From Novosphingobium resinovorum (lineage in GTDB: Bacteria; Pseudomonadota; Alphaproteobacteria; Sphingomonadales; Sphingomonadaceae), in assembly GCF_027922145.1 (NCBI RefSeq), contig NZ_BSFC01000025.1, positions 1-64,000 on the forward strand: a stretch of 64,000 nucleotides of DNA, written 5' to 3'. Each line of letters opens with the position of its first letter. Within the stretch, counting starts at the first letter, position 1. A model generated the notes under the pieces. That model searched no databases and had not been told where the DNA came from. It saw only the letters and a list, made by a program, of their open reading frames with translations. Positions 24,991 through 32,988 of this stretch are shown in pieces. The translations under genes were made by a program, and so were the position numbers.

Positions 24991-25713
24991 TTAATGGGTA
25001 TCCGCCGCAGCGTAGACCTGGATGCGCGCGAGGTTGGTCCGCTCCGGCTGCAGCGCCATGTGGACGATGGCGCCGGCCACGTCCTCGGGCTGCATTGGCG
25101 GAATGAAGCTGTCCCAGCCCGGTTCGCCGCGGCTCTTCATGTCGTCGAAGATTTCGGTTCTGGTCGTGCCGGGCGCGACGATGCCGACCTTCACCCCGCT
25201 GCCTGCCAGTTCGACGCGCAGGCAGTCGGTGAACGCCTCCAGCGCGCGCTTGAGGCCGCCGTAGACGCCGACGCCAGGAGCGACGATCTGGGCGCCGATG
25301 CTGGAGATGTTGATGATCTGGCCGCGCCCCGCCGCCTTCATCGTGCGCCCGAACAGCGTGCTGGTCCGCACCACCGCTTCGTAGTTCAGCGCGATCATCG
25401 GGCGCAACTGGTCGAGATCGAACAGGTCGAGCGGCGCGGCGTGGAGGATGCCGGCGTTGTTCACCAGAATGTCGGTCCGTCCGAAACGGTCGAGGACGAA
25501 ATCGTGCACCGCCTGCGCCGCGTTAGGTTCGGCCATGTCGATGGCGAAGGGCTGGCTGTCGGGCCCTAGCGCGCGAGCCAGGGCCTCAAGCCTTTCCGCC
25601 CGGCGTGCGACGGGGACGATGGTAGCGCCTTCGCGGGCCAACGCGCGCGCCGTCGCCTCGCCAATGCCCGAGGATGCTCCGGTCACGATCGCCACTTTTC
25701 CGTCCAGGTTCAT
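24991..25713 (-). CDS. Short-chain dehydrogenase/reductase
   Basis: 240 residues, classical SDR: TGASSGIGEATA near residue 11, ARR after beta-2 suggesting NADP(H), NNAG, Ser-Ser in ISSIGA, and a YGGLK catalytic pair. The C-terminal half (VELAGSGVKVGIVAPGTTRTEIFDDMKSRGEPGW, PPMQPEDVAGAIVHMALQP) fits the YdfG/serine-dehydrogenase-like branch. It is downstream of the aldo/keto reductase on the same strand with 26 bp between, probably one transcript. Substrate unknown. Confidence 0.85.
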   Translation of the reverse strand: MNLDGKVAIVTGASSGIGEATARALAREGATIVPVARRAERLEALARALGPDSQPFAIDMAEPNAAQAVHDFVLDRFGRTDILVNNAGILHAAPLDLFDLDQLRPMIALNYEAVVRTSTLFGRTMKAAGRGQIINISSIGAQIVAPGVGVYGGLKRALEAFTDCLRVELAGSGVKVGIVAPGTTRTEIFDDMKSRGEPGWDSFIPPMQPEDVAGAIVHMALQPERTNLARIQVYAAADTH

Positions 25714-25739
25714 GTGAAATCCATCGTCCTTGCGATCGT

Positions 25740-26825
25740 TCAAAGTTGCGCGGCATGGCCCGCGCCGCGCGGCAGGATCGTGGTCCCCCCGGTCAGTCCG
25801 CGGCGGATCATGGGCGCGGCGAGGAAATCGTGCGGGAAGCCCGGTTCGAACCGGCTCGCCTCTTCCAGCCGCGCGACGTGGTCCGCTTCGAGGGCGACGC
25901 CCAGCGCGCCCAGATTGTCGTCCAACTGCCGCATGGTGCGCGCGCCGATCAGCGGCGAAACCACGGCGGGGTTGCGCAGCGTCCATGCGATGGCGACTTG
26001 CGCGGAGGTGACGCCGATCTCGTCCGCGACCGCCTTCACCGCATCGGCGATCGCGACGGCGCGCGCGTTCACCCGGCCCGTCGCCGCGAGCAGCGGCGCT
26101 CGCCCTCCCGGTTCCTCGGCCGTTTCCCCGGCCGTCGCGCCGGTCGCATATTTTCCGGCGAGCCGCCCGCTCGCCAGCGGAGACCACGGCAGCACGCCGA
26201 TGCCCAGCGCCTGCGCGGCGGGGATCAGGTCGCGCTCGGCGGTGCGCTCGATGAGGTTGTATTCGACCTGCAGCCCCGCGAACTGCGTCCACCCGCGCAA
26301 CTCCGCCACGGTCTGCAGCCGGGCGATCTGCCATGCGGGGGTGTCCGAAATGCCCAGGTACAAAACCTTGCCCTGCCGCACCAGATCGTCGAACGCGCGC
26401 AGGATTTCGTCGCCGGGCGTGGTCCCGTCCCAGACGTGGAGGAAAAACAGGTCGATCCGGTCGGTGCGCAGGCGCTTGAGGCTGGTCTCCACCGTCTGCA
26501 TCATCGTGCGGCGGCTGTTGCCCGCGGCGTTGGGATCGCCCTCGCCACGCGTGAGCGAATACTTGGTGGCGAGGACCAGGCGTTCGCGCTTGGCATGGGC
26601 GAAAGCGCCGGTCAGGTCTTCGGAGCGGCCGTCGGCGTAATAGCCTGCGGTATCGATGAAGTTGCCGCCGCGATCGACGTAGGCGTCGAACATGCGGCGC
26701 GACTCGTCCTCGGGCGCGCCCCACTCCTCGCCGAAGGTCATGGTCCCCAGCGACAGCGGCGATACGCGCAGGCCGGAGCGGCCGAGCAACCGATACGTGT
26801 CGAGCGAAAGCGGCGCCTGTGTCAT
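25740..26825 (-). CDS. Aldo/keto reductase
   Basis: 361 residues of the aldo/keto reductase TIM barrel, YajO/Tas-like branch. RLLGRSGLRVSPLSLGTMTFG is the N-terminus. The tetrad Asp and Tyr are in FIDTAGYYADGRSE, the Lys in LATKYSL and the His in LFFLHVWDG. ARTMRQLDDNLGAL binds the 2'-phosphate region of NADPH. It reduces carbonyls to alcohols. It is probably transcribed with the NTF2-like gene at 26909 and the SDR at 24991. Confidence 0.88.
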   Translation of the reverse strand: MTQAPLSLDTYRLLGRSGLRVSPLSLGTMTFGEEWGAPEDESRRMFDAYVDRGGNFIDTAGYYADGRSEDLTGAFAHAKRERLVLATKYSLTRGEGDPNAAGNSRRTMMQTVETSLKRLRTDRIDLFFLHVWDGTTPGDEILRAFDDLVRQGKVLYLGISDTPAWQIARLQTVAELRGWTQFAGLQVEYNLIERTAERDLIPAAQALGIGVLPWSPLASGRLAGKYATGATAGETAEEPGGRAPLLAATGRVNARAVAIADAVKAVADEIGVTSAQVAIAWTLRNPAVVSPLIGARTMRQLDDNLGALGVALEADHVARLEEASRFEPGFPHDFLAAPMIRRGLTGGTTILPRGAGHAAQL

Positions 26826-26908
26826 CGAATGTCGTGTCTCGAACGTGTCCCGCGCCTATTCACCAAGCGCGGCCGCGCCGGTCCCCCGCCGGGCGACAGG
26901 GCCCGCCG

Positions 26909-27349
26909 TCATTCGTCGAGGCTCGCCTTGACGAGGGTGAAGCGGCGGCGCGCGATCTTCCAGCCATCGGACGTTCGCACCAGCGCATCATCGTAGTACC
27001 CCTCTGCGCGGTGCGTGACGCCCGAGTGGACCGGCGTCAGGATCGCGTCGACGTAGCTTCGCGCCAGAACTTCGTTGTTCTGGTTTTCGATGGTGATGTT
27101 GGTGATGCGAAACAGAGTCGGCCCCAGCCGCCGGTGCGTCGCCTCCATGAACTCGGCGATCTCGCGCAGGCCGCGCCAGTGCCCGAACGCGCCGTAATCG
27201 GCTTCGCAATCGGGCGAGAAGCAGGTCCTGAACAGCGGCCAGTCGCGATTGTCGATGCTGGTCGCGTAGCGGAACAGCAGCCTGGATATTTCCCGCTCGT
27301 CCTCCGCGCAAATCGGTCGTCGCCGCGCCAGGCTGCAGTGTCCTCGCAT
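26909..27349 (-). CDS. SnoaL_4-type NTF2-like protein
   Basis: 146 residues: AEDEREISRLLFRYATSIDNRDWPLFRTCFSPDCEADYGAF, then GLREIAEFMEATHRRLGPTLFRITNITIENQNNEVLARSYVDAIL, ending GYYDDALVRTSDGWKIARRRFTLV. This is the SnoaL-like domain 4 pattern, found in beta-subunit-like and isomerase-like proteins. AGGAG spaced 7 bp selects ATG 27349 over an in-frame start at 27382. A regulon site lies 56 bp upstream. Function unknown; possibly a ring isomerase or dehydratase. Confidence 0.75.
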   Translation of the reverse strand: MRGHCSLARRRPICAEDEREISRLLFRYATSIDNRDWPLFRTCFSPDCEADYGAFGHWRGLREIAEFMEATHRRLGPTLFRITNITIENQNNEVLARSYVDAILTPVHSGVTHRAEGYYDDALVRTSDGWKIARRRFTLVKASLDE

Positions 27350-27404
27350 GGTGTCGCTCCTGTTTGCCTCGACCGACACCATACGTGTACCGTGTAGTGG
27401 CTGG

Positions 27405-27420
27405 CCCGCCGAACGATAGG
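27405..27420. promoter_or_regulatory. Candidate regulon site (CCCGCC-N4-GATAGG)
   Basis: Right arm perfect, left arm 3 of 6. It lies 56 bp before the minus-strand start at 27349, an arrangement mirrored by the site at 8013. Confidence 0.5.
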
Positions 27421-27461
27421 GGGCAGCGCCGATCGCAGCGTTTTCGTCCACCGACGGGCGA

Positions 27462-27917
27462 TCAGCCGGGCAGTTGCGCGGCGAGCCAGTCGGGCACGTT
27501 CAGGCTGTAGCATTTCTGCTCGTAGAGGCGGGCGATCCGCCACCCTTGGGCGGTGCGCACGAAATCGTGCAGGTACCACAGGCCGAACACCAGCGTATCA
27601 ATGGTGGTGCCATCGTTCACCGTCATCGGATTGTAGCAGGCGGTGCGGGTCTTCGCGCGATCGCCGTCGATCTCGTAGCGGGTGGTCGACACCGCGTGCT
27701 GGAAGGCCTGGATCGGGGCCAGACTTTCCGACAGGAACCGCTTGATCTCCGGCAGCCCGCCCTTGACGCCGACCATTTCGGAATAGTCGATCACCGCGTC
27801 ATCGGTGAACACCGCGTCTAGCGCGTCCCAGTCGCGCGAATCGACCGCATAGCAATAGCTGACGATCAGGTCCTGAATCTCGAACCGATCGGACATTTCC
27901 TGCACACTGAGCGGCAT
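27462..27917 (-). CDS. SnoaL_4-type NTF2-like protein
   Basis: 151 residues: QEMSDRFEIQDLIVSYCYAVDSRDWDALDAVFTDDAVIDYSEM, GGLPEIKRFLSESLAPIQAFQHAVSTTRYEIDGDRAKTRTACYNPM, and VRTAQGWRIARLYEQKCYSLNVPDWL. Related in plan to the neighbour at 26909 but not a recent duplicate. The RDWDALDAVFTDDAVIDY block is typical of SnoaL_4 proteins. The long upstream frame is a shadow. It is divergent from the SnoaL-like gene at 28068 across a regulon site 55 bp upstream. Confidence 0.75.
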   Translation of the reverse strand: MPLSVQEMSDRFEIQDLIVSYCYAVDSRDWDALDAVFTDDAVIDYSEMVGVKGGLPEIKRFLSESLAPIQAFQHAVSTTRYEIDGDRAKTRTACYNPMTVNDGTTIDTLVFGLWYLHDFVRTAQGWRIARLYEQKCYSLNVPDWLAAQLPG

Positions 27918-27971
27918 GGCTTCTCTCCCGTTTCCTGAAGCGGGGGCTCGCATGCGCACAGTGTCTCGCGG

Positions 27972-27987
27972 CCTTCCGTCGGGTAGG
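27972..27987. promoter_or_regulatory. Candidate regulon site (CCTTCC-N4-GGTAGG)
   Basis: 9 of 12 arm positions match. It lies 55 bp from the minus-strand start at 27917 and 81 bp from the plus-strand start at 28068. Confidence 0.45.
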
Positions 27988-28067
27988 TGCCGGTAGATGC
28001 ACGGCGAATGAAGAAAGCGGTACCACGGCGCTGCTGCGGACAATTTTACGATAAAGGAGAGATATTT

Positions 28068-28592
28068 ATGGGCCTCGCCCCATTCACCGAAGCCGATTTC
28101 GTTCTGTCCCCGGAGAAGCGGGCGGAAATTACCGATGGGCTGACTGATCGCCAGGCGTTCATGGTCAACCACTGGATGGACCTGCACGAAGTCATCAACC
28201 GCGGCGACTGGGACGGCATGGACGCCTTCTTCAACACCGAAACGATGACCTACGACAATCCGAACCGCCCGGATCTCGGCACCTATCACGTCTGGAAGAC
28301 CTCGCCGCAGGGCCTCTACACGACGTTCCCGCCCAGCATCTACCGCACGCTGAAGGCCTGGGGCCGCGGCGAGGACGAGATCTGCGTGCTGTGCCACCAC
28401 CACGGCAAGCACACCGGCGGTCCCTACATGGGCGTCCAGCCGACCGGCAACGAGCTGAACGTGCTGTGGTTCTCGTGGCTGCGCTTCCGTGGCGACAAGA
28501 TCGACCACATCTATTCGATCTCGGACGTGCTGACGATGCTCAAGGACCTCGAAGTCATTCAGGTTCCGCAGCCGGTCGATCCCTACAAGTGA
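28068..28592 (+). CDS. SnoaL-like polyketide-cyclase-type protein
   Basis: 174 residues, larger than the other NTF2-like proteins here. RQAFMVNHWMDLHEVINRGDWDGMDAFFNTETMTYDNPNRPDLG, HVWKTSPQGLYTTFPPSIYRTLKAWG, VLCHHHGKHTGGPYMGVQPTGNELNVLWFSWLRFRGDKIDHIYSISDVLTMLKDLEVI. The last part (LWFSWLRFxGDKIxxIYSxxD) is the typical SnoaL/ester-cyclase ending. AAAGGAG 9 bp before ATG 28068 fixes the start. It is monocistronic, followed by a hairpin. Function unknown beyond the fold. Confidence 0.75.
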   Translation: MGLAPFTEADFVLSPEKRAEITDGLTDRQAFMVNHWMDLHEVINRGDWDGMDAFFNTETMTYDNPNRPDLGTYHVWKTSPQGLYTTFPPSIYRTLKAWGRGEDEICVLCHHHGKHTGGPYMGVQPTGNELNVLWFSWLRFRGDKIDHIYSISDVLTMLKDLEVIQVPQPVDPYK

Positions 28593-28604
28593 TTACTTGC
28601 GCTA

Positions 28605-28629
28605 CCCGGTCGGCGTGAAGCCGGCCGGG
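28605..28629 (+). terminator. GC-rich hairpin after the SnoaL-like gene
   Basis: Arms CCCGGTCGGC (28605-28614) and GCCGGCCGGG (28620-28629) pair with one G-T wobble around a GTGAA loop, 12 bp past the stop at 28592. No strong T tract follows. Confidence 0.55.
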
Positions 28630-28708
28630 GGCGTGTGGATATAATCGTCCCCGTCGCGCAGCGATGGGGAGGGGGGAGGACTAAGGGCTCACCTAACTAA
28701 GGCCTCTC

Positions 28709-29464
28709 CTACAAGCTGAACCCGCCGTCGACGATCAGCGTCTGGCCGGTGATATACCGCGCGCGATCGGAGGCCAGGAAGGCGACCGCCTCGGCGATCT
28801 CCTCGCCGCTGCCGAAGCGTTGCAGGGCGATGCGTTTGCGCTGCGTTTCCCAGATTTCGGGCGTGTAGAGCGTTTCCAGGAAATCGGCACCAAGCCCGGC
28901 ATCGATGATCCCCGGCGCGACCATGTTGGCGCGGATGCCGTAGCGGCCCTCTTCCTTGGCGACCGCGCGGCCGAGCGCCTCGATACCCGCCTTGGGGACC
29001 GACGACAACGCATCGCCCGGCGGGAAGCAGTAGTTGGCGACCGACACGACCGACACGAAGTTGCCGCGCCCCGCCTTGCGGAAATAAGGCAGCGCGGCCG
29101 CGACGATGCGGGAAAAGCCGATCAGTTCGACCTCGATCACCTCGCGCCATTGGTCCTCTTCGATGCGGCTGACGAAGGGTTGCGGGATGGCGACGCCGCC
29201 GGCGAATATCACCGTGCCGATCATGCCGTACGCGCGCTCGGCCGTGTCGAAGGCCGCTGCGATCGAAGCGCGGTCGGCCAAGTCGCAGTGCACCGCGCGC
29301 GCATCGCCGGCGCGCTCGCCCAGCGTGTCGATCACCGCGCGCGCCTTGTCGGTGCTGGAGCGGTAGCCCACCGCGACGCCGTCCCACTCCGGGGCGAGGC
29401 GGCGGCAGATCGCACTGCCCAGCCCGCCTGTCCCGCCGACGACGAAGGCTGCGCCGTCGTTCAT
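28709..29464 (-). CDS. SDR-family protein lacking the catalytic tyrosine
   Basis: 251 residues with an SDR fold: GGTGGLG cofactor loop, YRSS after beta-2, CDLADRASI, FAGG, and a C-terminal YITGQTLIVDGGFSL. Where SDRs have Tyr-x3-Lys this one reads SSVPKAG, so the Lys is kept but the Tyr is replaced by Ser. It may be catalytically altered or use another residue; Tyr in VANYCFPPG lies nearby. It overlaps the upstream hydrolase gene by four bases. It is the last gene of the operon that starts at the acyl-CoA dehydrogenase. Confidence 0.8.
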   Translation of the reverse strand: MNDGAAFVVGGTGGLGSAICRRLAPEWDGVAVGYRSSTDKARAVIDTLGERAGDARAVHCDLADRASIAAAFDTAERAYGMIGTVIFAGGVAIPQPFVSRIEEDQWREVIEVELIGFSRIVAAALPYFRKAGRGNFVSVVSVANYCFPPGDALSSVPKAGIEALGRAVAKEEGRYGIRANMVAPGIIDAGLGADFLETLYTPEIWETQRKRIALQRFGSGEEIAEAVAFLASDRARYITGQTLIVDGGFSL

Positions 29465-30300
29465 GCCGGCATGTACCGGGCCAGATGGTGCAGCAGGCGC
29501 TCGGCGAAGGAATCGTTGCGGTCGCCTGTGAACATGTGGCCGACGCCGTCGGCCTGTTCGACTTCGAGGTGCGGGGTCAATTCGCGAAAGCGCCGTACGC
29601 TGTCGGGCGAGACGATGTCGCTCAGCTCCGCGCGGATCAGCACGACCGGGGCTGCGACCTGCCGGGCTGCCGCGATCAGGGTCTCGCCTTCCGACGGCGG
29701 GTTGAGGAATTCGGGCGAAGCGGTGCGTGGATCCCACTGCCAGAACAGCCTGCCACGGTCCTCGCGCAAGGCGCTGGCAAGACCCGACGAATCGGCAAGG
29801 AGCGGGCGGCCGAGGTGCACATGCAGCGCTGCCGCTGCCTCGTCGGTGGAGACGAAGCCGTCCTCGCTGGCGCGAAAGAACGCGCGCACCCCGTCGACCC
29901 CGGTATCGTCCATGTAGGGCGAGACGTCGGCCAGCATGATGAGCCCTACCCGATCGGGATGGCGCGAGCCCCCTACCAGCGCCGCCTGGCCGCCGCGCGA
30001 GGCGCCGACCAGTGCGGCGGTGCGGCCAAGCGCGGCCAGTATCGCTTCGACGTCGCGGCCGAAGGCTTCGAGCAGGTAGTCACCATCGCGCGCCCAATCG
30101 CTTTCGCCGTGGCCGCGCAAGTCGAAGCTGAGGCCGTAATAGCCATGGCGCGCGACCTGGCGGGCGGAGCCGCGCCACGACCGGCGGCTTTGTCCCCCGC
30201 CGTGGAAAAAGCACACCGGCGGGCCCGACGGGTCGCCATAGGCATCGGCGACCAAGGTGAGCCCCGCGCCCGGTAGGCGAATGCGATGGGCCATCGTCAT
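29461..30300 (-). CDS. Alpha/beta-fold hydrolase
   Basis: 279 residues. Oxyanion loop CFFHGGGQSRRSW, nucleophile Ser in VGASRGG, acid and base near ELSDIVSPDS and GVGHMFTGDRN. LSFDLRGHGESDW is the standard post-strand-4 motif. Such enzymes hydrolyse esters, thioesters or C-C bonds. It lies 15 bp after the VOC-protein stop in a tight minus-strand operon; a thioesterase or C-C hydrolase role is possible but not shown. Confidence 0.85.
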   Translation of the reverse strand: MTMAHRIRLPGAGLTLVADAYGDPSGPPVCFFHGGGQSRRSWRGSARQVARHGYYGLSFDLRGHGESDWARDGDYLLEAFGRDVEAILAALGRTAALVGASRGGQAALVGGSRHPDRVGLIMLADVSPYMDDTGVDGVRAFFRASEDGFVSTDEAAAALHVHLGRPLLADSSGLASALREDRGRLFWQWDPRTASPEFLNPPSEGETLIAAARQVAAPVVLIRAELSDIVSPDSVRRFRELTPHLEVEQADGVGHMFTGDRNDSFAERLLHHLARYMPA

Positions 30301-30315
30301 GCCGGGCTCAACGCG

Positions 30316-30867
30316 TCATTCGGCGGCGATCGGGGCGATCTCGGCGAACGAGGGGTGCTCGCCCGGGCCCTTGTACGCGAACTTGCCGGGCGCGTGGTGC
30401 CACTTGCCGTCGTTGCGGCTTTCGTAAGGCGAGGCGACTTCGATCAGGCAGCCGTGGGTGCTCTTCGGGCCGACCCAGCTCCACTTCTGCCAGGTCATGT
30501 CGGGATCGTTGTAGGTCTTGCCGCCGCCCATCACGTGCAGGCCTTCGGCGGCGAGCTTCTCCATCGCGCCCGGCACGTCGTCGGTCGCGAAGCAGAAGTG
30601 GTGGACGTGCTCGCCCACCTTGTCGAGCCGTTCGCCCATCGGCGTGCCGGGGGCGGGCTGGATGAACTGGATTTCGGTGCCGGTGGGATTGACGAAGGTC
30701 GCCCACTTCATGCCGGCGTCATCGCCGCTGGAAAACTCGTCGTACTTGACGATCCGGTCCTCGAGCGAGGCGGGATCGAGGACGCGCAGGATCTTGGTCC
30801 AGTCCTCGATCGCGGTGTCGAGGTCGCGCACGACCATGCAAACATGGGCGAAGGGTCCGCTTGGCAT
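30316..30867 (-). CDS. VOC-superfamily (glyoxalase-like) protein
   Basis: 183 residues with two betaalphabetabetabeta units: GPFAHVCMVVRDLDTAIEDWTKIL with the first metal His, TEIQFIQP with Glu, GEHVHHFCFATDDVPGAMEKL with another His, and THGCLIEVASPY with Glu. This matches methylmalonyl-CoA epimerase or lactoylglutathione-lyase-like proteins. Its neighbours (two MaoC-like genes and an acyl-CoA dehydrogenase) suggest a CoA-ester substrate (inference). GAGGAG precedes ATG 30867. Confidence 0.8.
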   Translation of the reverse strand: MPSGPFAHVCMVVRDLDTAIEDWTKILRVLDPASLEDRIVKYDEFSSGDDAGMKWATFVNPTGTEIQFIQPAPGTPMGERLDKVGEHVHHFCFATDDVPGAMEKLAAEGLHVMGGGKTYNDPDMTWQKWSWVGPKSTHGCLIEVASPYESRNDGKWHHAPGKFAYKGPGEHPSFAEIAPIAAE

Positions 30868-30886
30868 AAATTCACTCCTCTCGAAA

Positions 30887-31276
30887 TCAGGTTTCTATCG
30901 TTGCGGTGCCGGAATTGACGATGCCCCGGCCTTCTATCTCCAGCACGAACTCGCAGGTGACCGCGCCGTCTTCGATGGCGGCGACCTTGCCGGTCACGGT
31001 CGCGCGGTCGCCGCCGTAGACGTTGTCGAGAAAGCGCGAATCCATCGCCGTGATCCGGCCGCCGGGGAAGGCGCGCGTCAGCATGTTGATCATGTAGGCG
31101 ACGTTGATCGGCCCCTGGTTGATGACGCGGTCGCCCAGTCCCTTGGCCTTCACCACTTCGGCGTCGAGGTGGATCGGATTGGGGTCCGCCAGGAACACCG
31201 CCCACTGCTTCATCGCCTCGGGGCTGACGCTTGCGATCGTGAACGGCGGCAGGGTATCTCCCACAGCGTAGATCAT
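30887..31276 (-). CDS. MaoC-like hydratase (hotdog fold, short)
   Basis: 129 residues, a single hotdog domain. FLADPNPIHLDAEVVKAKGLGDRVINQGPINVAYMINML carries the hydratase-2 type Asp-x4-His pair (D-P-N-P-I-H). It would hydrate enoyl-CoA, most likely as a heteromer with the next-door MaoC-like protein, as do paired small MaoC subunits in steroid side-chain systems. The start overlaps the upstream gene by four bases. Confidence 0.82.
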   Translation of the reverse strand: MIYAVGDTLPPFTIASVSPEAMKQWAVFLADPNPIHLDAEVVKAKGLGDRVINQGPINVAYMINMLTRAFPGGRITAMDSRFLDNVYGGDRATVTGKVAAIEDGAVTCEFVLEIEGRGIVNSGTATIET

Positions 31277-31731
31277 GCGGCGAACTCCTTGCGGGGCAGG
31301 ACCCATACGTTGTCGGTTTCCAGCACTTGCGTGCCGTCCAGCAGGTGGAGGCGCAGGCGGTAGGTCAGCACGTCCATCACCCCCAGCTTGCGGCTGCGCT
31401 TGCGGATCAGGCTGAGGATCTCGCCCGTGACCTTGTAGCTTTCGCCGACCTGCAGCGGCGCGTCGAAGCGCACGCCGCTGCTGCCCATCATCGGGCCATC
31501 GTCGACGTCGAATTCGCAGGCTTCGCACACGCCGGCCACGGTCTTGCCCATCGCGACCTGGGTGGCGATGTAATAGTAGATCGGATGCGCGGTGCCGTCC
31601 GCCGCCGGTTCGATCCCGGTCGAGCGGCACAGCGCCGTGTTTTCCTCTGCCGAAATGGTGAACACCGCGGTGCCGTCCAGCGAGGTGCCGGCGGCGAGGG
31701 GAGCGGGGGGAAGGTCGTCGAGATCGCTCAT
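31273..31731 (-). CDS. MaoC-like N-terminal (FAS1-type dehydratase) protein
   Basis: 152 residues of the MaoC dehydratase N-terminal type: SLDGTAVFTISAEENTALCRSTGIEP, HPIYYYIATQVAMGK, GVRFDAPLQVGESYKVTGEILSLIRKRSRKLGVMDVLTYRLRLHLLDGTQVLETDNVWVLPR. It lacks the Asp-x4-His pair, which the coupled partner at 30887 supplies. The two likely form one heteromeric enoyl-CoA hydratase (inference from family architecture). It follows the acyl-CoA dehydrogenase by 11 bp. Confidence 0.8.
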   Translation of the reverse strand: MSDLDDLPPAPLAAGTSLDGTAVFTISAEENTALCRSTGIEPAADGTAHPIYYYIATQVAMGKTVAGVCEACEFDVDDGPMMGSSGVRFDAPLQVGESYKVTGEILSLIRKRSRKLGVMDVLTYRLRLHLLDGTQVLETDNVWVLPRKEFAA

Positions 31732-31742
31732 GGATCGTCCCT

Positions 31743-32906
31743 TCAGAAGGAGCGCGGCAGGCCGAGGCTTTCGGCGATCGTGTTGCGGACCATCTCGTTG
31801 CTGATCGGGGTCATCCGCAGGATGCGGTGGTCGCGCCAATAGCGCTGCATGTCGGTTTCGGCCGAATAGCCCATGCCGCCCAGGATCTGGATGCCCAGGT
31901 CCGCCGCCTTCACCGCGTTCTCGGTGGCGACCATCTTGAGCATGTTGGCCTCGGTGCCGCAGGGCATGCCCTGTGCCTGCATCCAGGCGACGTTGTAGAG
32001 CAGCAGTTCGGTGGTCTTCTGCCAGGTGGCGATGTCGGCGACGTAGTGTTGCAGCACCTGGAAGCGGCCGATGATTCCGCCGAAGGCCTTGCGCGTCTTC
32101 ATGTAGGCGAGCGCGTCTTCGAGCACGCCGTCGATCGCGCCCAGGCACTGCGCGCCGACCATGATACGCTCGTTGTTGAGCGTGGGCAGCATCGCGTACC
32201 AGGCCTGGCCGGGCGTTCCCAGCACGTCCTCGTCGGGAACGAACACGTCTTCGTAATGCACCTCGCACGAGCCCATCGCGCGCATGCCCAGCTTGGGCAG
32301 CAGCGAGGCGGTGATGCCTGGCGACTTGGCGTCGACGAAGAACATGGTCAGGCCGTGGTGCTTCTTCTCGACTTTCCTGTCGGTCCGCGCCAGCACCAGC
32401 AGGCGGTCGGCGACCTTGGCCGCCGTCGTCCACATCTTGGCGCCGTTGAGCAGCCAGCCGCCGTCGACCTTCTCGGCGTGCGTCTTCATCGCGCCCAGCA
32501 CGTCGGTGCCGCCATCGGGCTCGGTCATCGAGATAGATACGCGCAATTTGCCTTGCGCCATCGGTCGCAGCCAGCGTTCCTTCTGCTCGTCGGTGCCCAC
32601 TGCGCCGATCGTCTTGGCGCCGCCGAACGACGTCAGGCCCCAGACCCACAGCAGGCCGCCGGCGGTGCGCGCCAGTTCGCGCGCGAAGATCATCTGCGTA
32701 ACGACATCGCCGCCCAGCCCATCGTATTCCTCGGGAATGCCGACGCCGAAGAAGCTCTGTTCCGCCAGCTTGTCCCACAGCGCGAAGGGATAGTTCTCTT
32801 CATCCGCTTCCAGCGCGCGCATCCAGTCCTTGGGGGCTTCGGCATCGACCCAGCGGCGCACGACGTCGCGAAACGCCTGCTGTTCCTCGGTCAGCGAAAA
32901 ATCCAT
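31743..32906 (-). CDS. Acyl-CoA dehydrogenase, paralogue of the 15653 protein
   Basis: 387 residues, aligned end to end with the enzyme at 15653 (shared LPTLNNERIMVGA, KAFGGIIGRFQ, GIQILGGMGYSAETDMQRYWRD, ESLGLPRSF). The MCAD-type Glu position is again replaced (RMTPISNEMVRN) and the helix-G Glu in NNER is kept. It converts a branched or cyclic acyl-CoA to the enoyl-CoA, feeding the MaoC pair just downstream. GGAAGGAA precedes ATG 32906. A strong regulon site is 54 bp upstream, making it the first gene of a six-gene unit ending at 28709. Confidence 0.92.
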   Translation of the reverse strand: MDFSLTEEQQAFRDVVRRWVDAEAPKDWMRALEADEENYPFALWDKLAEQSFFGVGIPEEYDGLGGDVVTQMIFARELARTAGGLLWVWGLTSFGGAKTIGAVGTDEQKERWLRPMAQGKLRVSISMTEPDGGTDVLGAMKTHAEKVDGGWLLNGAKMWTTAAKVADRLLVLARTDRKVEKKHHGLTMFFVDAKSPGITASLLPKLGMRAMGSCEVHYEDVFVPDEDVLGTPGQAWYAMLPTLNNERIMVGAQCLGAIDGVLEDALAYMKTRKAFGGIIGRFQVLQHYVADIATWQKTTELLLYNVAWMQAQGMPCGTEANMLKMVATENAVKAADLGIQILGGMGYSAETDMQRYWRDHRILRMTPISNEMVRNTIAESLGLPRSF

Positions 32907-32959
32907 TGTCGTTCCTTCCTGTCTCGAAGGTATCGTGGCCGCTGGCGGGTCGTTCCGAA

Positions 32960-32975
32960 CCTATCGTCCTATAGG
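32960..32975. promoter_or_regulatory. Strong candidate regulon site (CCTATC-N4-TATAGG)
   Basis: 11 of 12 arm positions match CCTATC-N4-GATAGG. It is 54 bp upstream of the minus-strand acyl-CoA dehydrogenase start, inside the 82-bp gap after the SDR at 32989. Confidence 0.65.
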
Positions 32976-32988
32976 GTGAGGGGGCGGC

